A stretch of 64,000 nt of DNA from Ustilaginoidea virens (GCF_000687475.1 NC_057316.1:1054001-1118000), one strand, 5' to 3'; positions 1 to 9,477 are shown, counted from the stretch's first letter. Numbers and translations: made by a program. Notes: a model not told the origin generated them from the letters alone.

Positions 1-405
1 TTCTCAAGGTCACTATAAAAGCAGAGCCTTACTAGCTAGCTAGATGGCACGAGACTGTCTGCGACCTATGAACTAATCTTAGTATAAATATTAGATTTTT
101 CACTAAGTCCTAAGACTATACAAGTGCTATAAAGCAGGGCAAGTGTAAAGGCAAGGCAAATATAAGATAACCAGAAAACGCAGGGAAGGTAAGAAGTTAA
201 GAGGCATATAGTGCATTAACAGACTCGATTGTGCTACCCTTCTGCTATCTAGAAAGAAGGGGGAAAGCTATCCTATATATATACGAAGGAGGGGTGGGCC
301 TAGACATCCAGGGTAGCCAGTAAGAGAGCTCCCCGTAATGCTCACTATGCCACGTATATGATACGTCAGCAGCCCCACTATATCCAACCTTTCCAACCAC
401 CCTAA
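1..405. other. Unassigned repeat-like sequence at left edge
   Basis: No coding frame or element end is recognisable here. Positions of about 145-200 resemble a block near 61785-61852 on the right side of the window (shared words such as GGCAAGRCAAATATAA and AAACGCAGG), so this is probably part of a dispersed repeat present on both sides. What that repeat is cannot be said from the window. Confidence 0.4.
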
Positions 406-534
406 CCACCGCACTAGTAATTAGCCACCACGCTAGTGACTAACCACCACACTAGTGACTAACCACCACACTAATAGACTAGCCACCACACTAGTGGGCC
501 CCCACCACGCTAGTAGGCCACCACGCTAATTTAG
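406..534. repeat. Minisatellite, ~19-bp unit
   Basis: About seven tandem copies of a 17-20 bp unit close to CCACCACRCTAGTGACTAA can be read directly. The units differ mainly by transitions and by small length changes. It lies just upstream of the LINE-A 5' part and shows no coding logic. Confidence 0.85.
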
Positions 535-1361
535 CAATGCCACACCTTTTCAACAAGGCCTACCTTACTTGATATACAGTAAATAATCCACTGAAAATCC
601 TTAAGGTAAAAGGCAAAGGCCTAAGGTTGGTAAGACTACCGTAAGTCTAAAAGGCGGTATAAGAGCCAGAAGGTCAGTAAGCCAGTAAGGCATTAGGCCA
701 GCAGCCTAGTAGGCTACTATAGGATTTTAACAATTATATATAGCTACTATAACATATCTACCACAATCGCGAATAGCACGCAATATCACTAGACTAAGAC
801 TAAGCCTACCTAAAGGCAGATACGACCTATAGCCGATATTATAGAAGACTTTATAAAAAAGCTATAGGATTATATCCCCCTAGTAGTACTAGGAAGAGTA
901 CGAGAAGCTATAAATTTTATAGTAGAAACCGCCCGATAGGAGACCGACTTAGGAAATATTTATACCCCTATTAGAACCCTAATGCAGACGATTGAAACCG
1001 CAGTTAATAAGGCTATATAGAATCTCCTAAAGACCGCTCTAGCCCCTACTATATAGGCATCTATTGCTATAAAAGGATATGCCGCTGCTATACCACCCTA
1101 ATATAGCCTATCTCCCCTAGTAGTACCCCCTTATATTTACCGTAAAGGCCTTATTAAAGGAAATACTATTAGTAGAATCCTCTAAAACTATACCTTAATC
1201 GAAATTATTAATATAATTAATAGGGCTACTACTAAAGGAATAATAATCGCAGCCTATAGGCTTTATAGTAGCGATATAATTATTACCTTTAAAAAAGAAA
1301 TGGTAAGCTATATTATAGATATAGCCTAGGTCCGCCCTACCTTTAGCTAAAAGGCGGAACT
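535..1361 (+). mobile_element. LINE-A, 5' part (ORF1 start), RIP-mutated
   Basis: From about 740 the sequence matches, with many transitions, the ORF1 start of the second LINE in this window (39420-40010); both contain the stretch GATTATATCCCCCTAG. The family is taken as Tad-like because the second copy has a CCHC-bearing ORF1 followed by an endonuclease-RT ORF2. The frame is full of TAG/TAA codons, so nothing is translatable. The element breaks off at GAACT (1357-1361), and the same five bases restart it at 8242, so the whole of 1362-8241 is a later insertion. The true 5' end of the LINE is not resolved: 535-740 does not match LINE-B and could be an unrelated flank. Confidence 0.7.
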
Positions 1362-1605
1362 TATTACGGGCTCGGGCTACGCCCGTGCCACAATATGGCT
1401 AGGACACGGGCTGCGCCCGCGTCTAGCCTAAGAAGGGCAACAGACGGAGTCACAGGACTATACTAGGACTCCGATATATATCATAATCGGGATATAAATA
1501 GACTAGATAGAAGGTTCCTATTTAGATCCTTTTCCTTCCTCTTTAGTCTATTTAATATATATCACTAACGCCTATTCGCAGCCGTCCTAGGGCCAGTCCG
1601 TTACA
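1362..1605 (+). repeat. Gy-1 5' LTR (244 bp)
   Basis: It begins TATTACGGGCTCGGG and ends GTCCGTTACA. The same 244-bp length and nearly the same sequence recur in reverse at 11947-12190 and 14704-14947. A divergent subfamily of 242-253 bp is present at 50054-50295, 60666-60918 and 61853-62104. The GC-rich start holds repeated CGGGCT/GCCCG words. A TATA-like TATAAATA lies at 1493-1500. Confidence 0.9.
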
Positions 1606-1617
1606 TTTAAATAGACT
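1493..1617 (+). promoter_or_regulatory. Gypsy promoter and predicted self-priming site
   Basis: TATAAATA at 1493-1500 is followed 45 nt later by AGTCTATTTAA (1545-1555). Just past the LTR end, 1607-1617 reads TTAAATAGACT, its exact 11-nt reverse complement. In Tf1/sushi-type chromoviruses the first 11 nt of the RNA fold back onto a site next to the LTR and prime minus-strand synthesis; this pair has the right size and place. The same pair is kept in Gy-C, Gy-B and Gy-G. The start of transcription at 1545 is an inference. Confidence 0.6.
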
Positions 1618-1659
1618 CTCTTAGCCTTACTGTTATAACCCCATATTATAGAACTAATA

Positions 1660-3835
1660 ATGCAAGCATTATACGATATCGAAATAAGCACGCCCAATAA
1701 GATAGGGGCAGACGGCACAGGGTAGTAGCGCCCCCGACGTAATATATATACCTAAATGCAGCAACTTTCCAAGGGAATGCAATAGATTTAATCGCAGATG
1801 AACTCTTTATAGGCCTATCTCGTAGAGCAGGCAAGCAAACCCTAACTAGAATACTAACCGGTCCTGGTAATACAATAGGGCAGACCTATCCCCCCTACCA
1901 CTCTTAATGCGGCTTATACCCAACCTAAGCGTCAGCCGATCCCAATAGGGGACCCTTTTAACGGCAAAAAGATAATATTTATAGCTTAGCGAACCTTTAT
2001 GCAATATAAACTTGAGGTCGATAAGGACTTTATTAGGGATAAAAAGATGCAGTAGATATTTATCTTTTAGAACCTATCTTCTACGGTCTAATTATAAATC
2101 GCAGCCTTTTTCGAGAATAGCAAAGCCTGCGATTATAATATAATAAAGTTCTTTAAATACCTCTAACGTCTCTTTAAGGATCTATATCGATAGGATCGTG
2201 TAATTACTAAACTTAAGTACTCCTTATGCTAAAGCCCTAAAGAACCTTTTGCTGCCTTCTTCATCCGGTTTAAGGAAAAGCTAATACTTATAGGAGGAAT
2301 TAGCTAGCCTAAAGAAGTGAAATTTAAATACCTCCGTTCCGCATTAAATACTAGGATGGCCGATAAGATTATCGGACTTAGGGTCTCCCGTAATAACTAC
2401 TACCTAGCAGTTGACCGCTATCATTAGATTGCTATTAACCTTAAGATTAGTATAACGATTGGGCGCTACCCTAGTCCTCCTCGCGACTAATAAAATAATA
2501 ACTGGGATATAGAGGGTAATATGCGAATAATAGGTATTAACCAGCTTGCTTTAAAGAGTAAGTAATATATAGCCGAATAGGTCTTATAAGAGGTCCTTAA
2601 TAAGCGACGGGAGAAGGATCTATACCTTTATTATAGTACTTCTACCCACTATATATAGAAATACCATTTGCAAAGGGCCTACAGACTGGGAATAGTTAAG
2701 GTAGCTATAGTAGACTCCTAGGCCGCTAAGGATAATAGTAGCGATGATATTTAGGGAAAAGAATAGCCTTTAAGCCTAATCTCGCGAGAGGGCTTAAAGT
2801 ATGCGCTAAAAACCCTAATTAATTACGAAAAAGACTTTATATAAGGGAGATAAAAGAGATTACAGAATATATAGATAAGCACCCCTTTTTAATACTAATA
2901 ATATATAAATCTTATACTTTTATTAATACCTTAATCGACTCGGGTTGTAATTGCTATAGCGCTATAAGCGAAAAAATGGTGCAATAATTAGGTCTCTAAC
3001 CTATCTGCCTACTATAACGTAGGGAAATCGGAACGGTAGTAGAGATTTAAAGCTATTTAGAGGAACGTAAAGAAGCGACTTCCTCTATTATGCATATCGT
3101 TCACGTGGATATTAATATTAATAGCTAGCCTTCTACGGTTATACTTTATGTAATCTTAGGCCTTACCCGTAATATTATCTTAGGTCTCCCTTAGATAGAA
3201 TACCGCAATATAATATTACAAGCGAAACAACATTAGATACGGATCGGAGCGGCAGGTAATCTTATTATTTAGGAATTAATAGTATAGCAGTCTGGTCCTA
3301 CTATGGTTAATATTCTTAGTTTAGTCTTCTATAGTATACTTCGGCGGGTAAAGCATTCTAAGGACTAATCGACCTCTTTTATTACTATAAGCCTATAAGA
3401 GATAATGCGTATCCTCTGCATTATGCTTCCGCCATATTAAGACTCTATACTATCTCCACAGAAGCCGTAGGTACTACCCCTAGAGTTATAGGAATTTAAC
3501 GACCTATTTAATAAAGAAAAGGCCTCTAGCCTTCCTCCATACTAGGGTATATTAGACTATTATATTCGGCTTAAGAAGGCCTCGGATAGGAGCGTACTAG
3601 ACCTACCTTAGGGCCCATTATATAATATGCCGCGGGACCAGCTACTTAAGGTTTAGAGATAGGTAACTAACCTTATAGATAAGGGATAGATTCAGGCGAG
3701 CTCCTTATCGGCAGTAGCTCTAGTCCTCCTAGCTAGGAAGGGGAATAGAGGGTAGCGTTTTTACGTGGATTACCGAGCCCTAAATAAGGTCACAGCCTAA
3801 GACCGATACCCCCTCCCGCTAATTAAGGAGACCCT
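1660..3835 (+). pseudogene. Gy-1 gag-protease-RT (N-terminal part), RIP pseudogene
   Basis: The gag start is likely the ATG at 1660 (MQALYDIEISTP), because Gy-C keeps the same ATG and Gy-G has it changed to ATA. A gag domain follows (around 1960-2500), readable through stops as PKEPFAAFF-RFKEKL and RSALNTRMADKI. A degraded CCHC knuckle lies near 2625-2665 with Cys codons turned to Tyr (TGY to TAY, expected from RIP). The retroviral-type protease motif LIDSGC is at about 2935-2950. RT starts near 3660 and is recognisable as FYVDYRALNKVTA and then YPLPLIKETL (about 3755-3835). There the element jumps directly to the chromodomain: most of RT and all of RNase H and integrase are missing relative to Gy-D. 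In-frame TAG/TAA codons occur throughout. Confidence 0.8.
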
Positions 3836-3839
3836 ATTT

Positions 3840-4080
3840 ATACTACCCTAGGACTCTGATCGGCCATATAAGGAATATAAAGTAGAAAAGATTTTAGCTG
3901 CAAAGAATACTTAAGGTCGGGGGCAGAACCATAATATACTTATAAAATAGAAAGGATACGACTTACCTATATAAGAACCCCTAGAGAACTTCTTAGAGAT
4001 AGTAGCATAAGAGGCATTTAAGGCTAAATAGGGGGATATTTAGATGTATAATAGACCTATACGGCCTTAGGATCGGATTT
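3840..4080 (+). pseudogene. Gy-1 chromodomain remnant
   Basis: Translation of 3865-4000 gives YKEYKVEKILAAKN, then NHNILIK-KGYDLP and EPLENFLE, which is the chromodomain pattern (V-E-K-I-L, W-K-G-Y, W-E-P) with the Trp codons changed to TAG. In the chromovirus lineage this domain follows integrase and directs insertion to marked chromatin. Here it is fused by deletion directly behind the RT start. The equivalent intact order is seen in Gy-D (53897-54030). Confidence 0.75.
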
Positions 4081-6236
4081 CAGACCTATAACCTTAATAT
4101 CGTCTAATAATATAAAAAAAAAAAAAACTAATCCTTTTCTTTTCTAGTAAAGCAATCTAGTAAGTTTTAGCGTTTATTTTTTGTTCTTAGCAACTCTAGC
4201 CCTATTCCTATATTTATTAATTCCCGCTCCCCCTATTACCCTTACCCTTATCGGCATTCCCCTACCCTCCTATAGGATTCGGCGGGGGGGCATATAGGGG
4301 AAAGGGGGGGACTATTATATTGTAGGGCAGAAAAAGCAATAGCAGTATTAGCAGTATAGTAGGCGGATACCAACTAGGAATAGTATAGCTCGCATACTTA
4401 TAATAAGGTATAACGGGTCTAGAGGGATATACTTATAACGCTGGGCCGGTAGTAATAGAACCGGCCTTAGCTGGCGGTATAATCGTCGGTATAGGAGCCT
4501 AAGGCGAGTCTATACTAGCATATAGGGAGGACACTAACTAAAGGGAAGCAGGCAGAGCATAGGGCGCAGGTATAGCGGGAATAACCTAACGCGCGAAGCT
4601 AGTTATCGCTTCCGCTATAATCTATATATCTTATTATTACTCTATAAGTAGTTATATAATAGGTGCTATAGAGTTGCCGCTAGCCTATTGGGACCCAGTA
4701 GTTAAGGCAGAGGGAACAATAGTTATTATAGGCATAGCAGGAGTTAACCCGCCTATATTAGCAGCCGGGGTATACGCAGAAAGGGCTATTATAGTATACT
4801 CTTACGCTATAGCCTATAGTTTATCCTATTAACGATATAGCGTATTAAACTTAAGGCGAAGACGGGCCTTTCGGCCTAAGATATCTCTTACCTTCGGATA
4901 GGCGGCCTCTTTAATACTTTATTTCTTTTACGCTATATAGACAATACGCTTTATCACCCGCTATAGTTAGGGATTTATTAATATCATATGCTTGCACTAG
5001 ATATATATCTTATATTTCTAATAGCATTAAATATAAGCCTAAGAGCGATTAGACTACATACAAATGATATATTCTTTAGTATCTATAGTATACTATATGC
5101 AGGCGATATAGGCATACTCCACCTCCTCAATATTATTAGCATTTAATCCTTTAGAATCCCTTTAGATAAGGAACTCTCCTATAATATGCTTCTTCTATAA
5201 CTGCTAATATAATAATCTAGTAGTAGGCGAAGGCAGTATTTTCCTAGCGCGTAAAGGGGTCTAAAGCGTAATAGCAGATAAAGAGGGAGCTAATATTACT
5301 CTAGATAGGGTCTTAAGGGTAATAGCCGTTAAAATAGAAGCTTTTATTAGTATTACCCTTATTGACGATAGGACTTCTATACAAAAAGGGGCAGGAGAAT
5401 AAAAGGGCGATAATAGGGCTCCTATATTAGGCGATAAAGGCTTTACCAGACTCTTATTATTATCGGAAATAATAATAAGCTTAAAGCTAGGGGGGGAAAT
5501 ACGCGATTATCCCGAGGAAGGTATAAACTATAGCAGCCGCGATAGCATTTCTAGCTAGGAACCTTCTCCGCGCTTGGCACTTCTAGAGCCTCCGGCAGAC
5601 GCTTAGGATAGACCTAATGGGGTTATAGGAGGGTCTTAGGCAATAGGCGTATTCCTATCTACTAGTCCTCTAGACGATATAGCGATAAATCCGATATAAT
5701 AGTAAATAGGGGGGGGACCTAAATACCTATTAGTACCGGACGATTTACTATATAGACCCAATACGAACGATCTAGGAACTTTTAATAGCATAACTCTATT
5801 AGCAGAGACGATTCTCACGATAATAATAATACTATAGATTTACTATTAGGAATAATAGCCTTAGTGATGGTAGGCATAAGGACGGAGAGAAAGAGAAAGA
5901 AGTATAAAAGAAAAGTAGATAAAAAAAGAAGCTTTAGTGCAAACGGATTTCCGACCGATGGTTGGCGATAAAATTTTTCTGCTTCGCAATAGCTGCAATA
6001 TAATTCCTTCTAGCTAATAGCACTACAACCGGCTTCGATAAGATTCCATTATATCTGCCTAAAGCATACCGACTCTAGCCCCCGCTATATTTATATCGGT
6101 TATATATTGGTATATTTATACGCCCGATTGTTATCCTATATATCTAATTAAGGTTATTTTCGAGGGCTATAAGAAGTTTTAATTAGGGGGCGATATACGT
6201 AGGGGATAATATCGGATAGTTTATTCTTCCGCCTCT
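4081..6236 (+). other. Gy-1 long 3' region between chromodomain and polypurine tract
   Basis: About 2.1 kb of internal sequence lies downstream of the last recognised pol domain. It includes an A14-type run near 4117-4130. The last 650 bases are closely matched by Gy-C (12210-12830, reversed), including a stretch readable on the sense strand as EALVQTDF and later YPIYLIKVIFEGYK. Gy-D and Gy-B have regions of similar length but only weak resemblance. Whether it once coded for a protein is undecided. Confidence 0.45.
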
Positions 6237-6259
6237 GAGGAGGAGGAGGGGGGTATTTA
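6237..6259 (+). promoter_or_regulatory. Gy-1 polypurine tract
   Basis: A GAGGAGGAGGAGGGGGG run at 6237-6253 is the plus-strand primer site expected next to the 3' LTR. The same tract precedes the LTRs of Gy-D (60649) and, reversed, Gy-C and Gy-B. Here only a few bases follow before the TRIM begins at 6260; the gypsy 3' LTR is missing. Confidence 0.8.
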
Positions 6260-6366
6260 TATAATGAAGTGGCCCAATTAGGCCCTAAGCGGGTGTCTGC
6301 ATATATCGCCAGGTAAAAACCTAATCTTCTGTCTGACCGTTAGGCCAGACAAAAGAGTACGTATTA

Positions 6367-7764
6367 CAGTAGGTGTTCATTAATGCACAAACAACCCCAT
6401 ATCAACACCATCACCATATTATCGCGGAAGAATTCAAATAGCCACAACTTAGGTAGTAATGCATTAATTCTAATAAAATAAGATGTGGCAAATAGCCCTG
6501 CTTTTTGCGATCAATATTTGGTATACCAACCACGTGCGCGAATAACAGCGTGTAAGCGCCGTGGCATTAACTCAATTAGCCTCGTAATCAAGGCCTGTGG
6601 TATTGCTGCCTACGCTTTTTTAATACATTTAGTCAATTCAGCCTTATGCGCTTCATTCTTTTTAAGATTAGATAGATGAGGGTTAGCAGTTACTAATTCC
6701 TGGTTTAAAGCTTTCCATACATGCTCAATAGGGTTTAAATCAGGCGAATGTGCAGGCCATTCAATCTGGATAATTACACGCTTAGAAAGCCAATAAGCCG
6801 TACTGGCGCAAACGTGAATTTTCGCGTTATCTTGCTAGAAAAGCCTTATGCCGTTAAAAATAGGTAAAAGACCTTCAGATAAAGCCTTCTGATAGCTTCG
6901 CGCTGTAAATCCCTTTCTAGCAGACTGTTCATCGCGTTCCATAATAATAATAGGGCTTCGGCCAGTGCGATAAATAGCCCCCCAAGCCATAATAGATAAT
7001 GGTGACTTGATATGGTAAGTAAGGTTAACAAGACCCTTATCAAATCGTTCGTGAGGCTTTCGGAATACCCATGTTGGTATATTTAGTACTTGGTTGGCTA
7101 TAGAAGTCTCGTCAGAAAAGATAACCTAAGTAGGGTACTATATTAGTAAATAGCTATTAAAAGGGGCCATTTTCAATCATACTTACCTCCATTAATTCTT
7201 CGACTCTTAGTAACTAATAACGTGCAAAATGAAGCCTATTTGCTGCTGTTTTTTTTGATAGTGGTATTCTTTTTATAGCTTTCCATTTGCGTTGCCAGGT
7301 GCCTCGAAGGCACCGTCGGATGGTTGAGCGGCTTATTCGGCCACCCATAGCGCCAATTAGGGCACTATATGTAATGCTACGGTTCCTTTTGACAAGAAGA
7401 ACAATATAGCGTTTTTCGGCCTCTGTAAGCTTTGGTGGCCGGCCAGAACGAGGCTTATTTTCTAAAGTTGCATCTTCTTTCCAGCGTTTAAATATCCTAT
7501 GCGTGGTTGATGGCGATGTGTTAAATGCGGCAGCTACCGCGCGGTGGGTTTTACCTTGCGATAATTTGGCCACAATAGCAGCTTTTTGTACTGGCGAGAA
7601 TTCATGATTCCTTTGACGATTTCCGGATATTTCCGTACTAAAGATACGATTTCCGGGCATTGTTGTGGTATATTATGGGCGTTATAATGTAAAGGGTAAA
7701 ATTGGTTAAGGCGCGAAGATTACGCGCTACGCGATTTTGTTCGTGCATTATTGGAACCCCACTG
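6367..7764 (-). mobile_element. Tc1-like DNA transposon (1398 bp)
   Basis: The ends are imperfect inverted repeats: 20 of the outer 26 bases agree (CAGTAGGTGTTCATTAATGC on the left, CAGTGGGGTTCCAATAATGC on the right when reversed). The target TA is duplicated at 6365-6366 and 7765-7766. The unoccupied target is preserved in the second TRIM LTR around 8121-8140, so the boundaries are exact. One transposase gene lies on the minus strand. Confidence 0.92.
6511..7660 (-). pseudogene. Tc1/mariner DD34E transposase, four premature stops
   Basis: This would be a cut-and-paste transposase of 366 residues, starting at the ATG at 7660 and ending at TGA 6511-6513. It has an N-terminal helix-turn-helix region (AAIVAKLSQGKTHRAVAAAF, then RIFKRWKEDATLENKPRSGR). 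The catalytic motifs are FSDET (first Asp), QDNAKIH (second Asp) and SPDLNPIEHVW (Glu), with 34 residues between the second Asp and the Glu. It ends GWYTKY, typical of the family. A 49-bp intron at 7138-7186 (GTAAGT...CTAAT...TAG) must be removed to keep the frame. In-frame TAG codons at 7214-7216, 7126-7128, 6835-6837 and 6610-6612 fit TGG or CAG hit by RIP. All three catalytic residues are still encoded, so it is a young but inactive copy. Confidence 0.9.
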
Positions 7765-7878
7765 TATACCAAGTTACCATACTTAGTACAATTGATACCT
7801 ATATCCCCTTATCACTATGCTGCGCGCATACTCGAGCTTGCCCTTAGCATGATACGGGCGTAGCCCGAATCCTTAATA

Positions 7879-8022
7879 TAGCTCCCCTCTCCGCAGCCGG
7901 CTATATAATACTACGCACCCCCCAGAGGCTAGTAGTATATCCTCTATAAGCCTAGATAAGGAGCCCGCTGCACGCACCATATACGGGATTCGAACCTGTG
8001 ACCTTGGGTAACTTGGTATAAA
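7879..8022 (-). other. TRIM internal region with tRNA T-arm-like motif
   Basis: The 144 bp contain no coding frame. On the minus strand 7983-7999 reads ACAGGTTCGAATCCCGT, a T-arm with the invariant GGTTCGAATCC and a 5-bp stem with one mismatch. No D-arm, anticodon arm or acceptor pair was found around it, so a whole tRNA gene is not supported. It could be a remnant of a tRNA-related promoter box or of an extended primer-binding sequence. Confidence 0.5.
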
Positions 8023-8241
8023 TGTAACGAAGTGGCCCAATTGGGCCCTAAGCGGGTGTCTGCACACATCGCCAGGTAAAAACCTAATCTTCTATCTGAC
8101 CGTTAGGCCAGACAAAAGAGTACGTATTATACCAAGTTACCATACTTGGTACAATTGACACCTATATCCCCTTGGCACTATGCTGCGCGCATACTCGAGC
8201 TTGCCCTTAGCATGATACGGGCGTAGCCCGAATCCTTGACA
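8023..8241 (-). repeat. TRIM LTR copy 2 (intact, empty Tc1 site)
   Basis: This is the undisturbed 219-bp copy. Read on the minus strand it starts TGTCAAGGATTCGGGCTACG, agreeing at 21 of 24 bases with the start of the gypsy LTR (TGTCACGGGCTCGGGCTACG plus CCCG). It also contains CCCAATTGGGCCC. Confidence 0.85.
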
Positions 8242-9477
8242 GAACTTAACTAATACTTATTTAGTATTATTATTAAGAGTTTCCCGACCTATTATACTAT
8301 GAATACTATAATAGAAAATATTTAGTCGAACCTTATTAAAGCTAATAGAGAGGGCTTTACTAAGGTCTCCTTTCGCTACCCTAGGGGGATTATAATATAA
8401 GCGCCTTTAATTATAGGGGTTAATTCTATTAACCTTATAAATAAGCTCTATAAGGCTAATATTATATACTAAATAGAGATATTTAAAGCCGAACTCTATT
8501 ATAATACTATATATCCCCGCTAATACTATAATTACTTTAAATTCGGCTATATCGCTATATACTATATAGCGGCAACCTATTATAGCTAGTGCGGCTCTAA
8601 ATACTACCTAAAGGGGGAATAAGATTGCCTAATTATAATATAGAACTAATGCGAATCCTGCCTTAACTATTATAGACCTTACCCGGTATAGTCCCGCCTC
8701 TATAAGATAGCGAATAAATAATAGGAAAACACTAGAAATTCCTATAGCAATAGACTGAGGCTTTTCGCCTTATATATTGCATCAGCCGCTAATACTATCC
8801 CTATTATAGACTAAGGCCGCTACTATATAACTAGTGGGTTTCCCTTATATAAGCCCTCCCCTTAGAAATAAAGTCGCCCGATTAGAAGTATTAATAAGAC
8901 CCTTTATATTAAAGCTAGAAATAGTATTACTGCCTTTCTCTAAGCCGCTCCCGCCCTAAACTATAGTATAACCGCGCCTACCCTAGGCACTTAACCTATA
9001 GTCACCTTTAATATACTACTGCTACTAACCCCCTTACGACTATCCATATAATAATAGTCTTTTACTAGAATATATAAAAGAAAACCACCCTTATAAGATT
9101 AGCACTTTACTTTTAGTATAAGCCTGATATTATAGCGATCTAAAAACCCGCTACGCTTAAATAGGCCCCGCTAAGCCCTAGCCTCGGAAGATATATACTA
9201 ATATCGTATAGTAAAAAAGCAGCGATATATATCTATAAGCGGTATAGGCTTAGCATATAGTCTAGCGAGAAGGGACTTAATTAGTATAAGATCTCTTTAC
9301 TAAATACTAATATCTATTTAATTTACTCCCTAGGCTATAAACTAAACTAAATAACCCTTTTTACTGTACTTACTAAACTTCTACCCTACCCCTATAATAC
9401 CTTTATTAAGGACTTTAATATATACTATCCTCTTTAGGATAATCTAGACTAGACCTTACCTAAGATTTGTCAGAATG
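8242..9477 (+). pseudogene. LINE-A, ORF1 C-terminus and start of ORF2 endonuclease
   Basis: This is the continuation of LINE-A after the composite insertion. Positions 8510-8610 correspond to the CCHC knuckles of LINE-B ORF1 (40300-40400), here with most Cys codons turned to Tyr. The following ORF2 start has the shape of an apurinic/apyrimidinic-type endonuclease: around 9407-9420 it reads KDFNIYYPL, equivalent to the GDFN motif of that family. Stops are frequent. It is interrupted at 9478 by a solo LTR, and the TSD AGATT marks the break. Confidence 0.75.

Larger units (their letters stand above)
6260..7878 (-). repeat. TRIM LTR copy 1, split by the Tc1 element
   Basis: The two halves, 6260-6366 and 7767-7878, add to 219 bp and align without gaps to the other copy at 8023-8241. 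Differences are mostly CpA-to-TpA type, for example TATAATGAAG for TGTAACGAAG and CCTTAATA for CCTTGACA. Confidence 0.85.
1362..8241 (+). mobile_element. Composite insertion: deleted gypsy (Gy-1) joined to a TRIM
   Basis: The unit is flanked by GAACT at 1357-1361 and 8242-8246, and removing it restores LINE-A relative to the uninterrupted LINE-B copy (around 40020). Its left end is a gypsy 5' LTR starting TATTACGGG (RIP form of TGTCACGGG). Its right end is not a gypsy LTR but the LTR of a small TRIM-like element ending CCTTGACA. The expected gypsy 3' LTR after the polypurine tract at 6237-6253 is absent. So either the two elements inserted as one hybrid, or later events replaced one end so exactly that the TSD survived. 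Confidence 0.7.
6260..8241 (-). mobile_element. TRIM-like element with 219-bp LTRs, carrying a Tc1 insertion
   Basis: Two direct repeats of 219 bp (6260-6366 plus 7767-7878; and 8023-8241) flank only 144 bp of internal DNA (7879-8022). That is the layout of a terminal-repeat retrotransposon in miniature: no protein, dependent on another element. The repeat starts TGTAACGAAG and ends CCTTGACA (TG...CA). On the minus strand a purine run (GGAGAGGGGAG, 7883-7893 reversed) sits next to the LTR as a polypurine tract would, which is why minus is preferred. The left flank (ATTTA) and right flank (GAACT) do not match, so it has no TSD of its own. Confidence 0.7.

Noticed and set aside
6485..6679. Forward frame in the Tc1 element, and the reverse frame at 6846-7043
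   Set aside because: Both overlap the transposase in other frames; the true frame carries the DDE motifs.
7960..8022. Possible tRNA gene
   Set aside because: Only a T-arm is present; no anticodon arm, D-arm or pairing acceptor stem was found on either strand.
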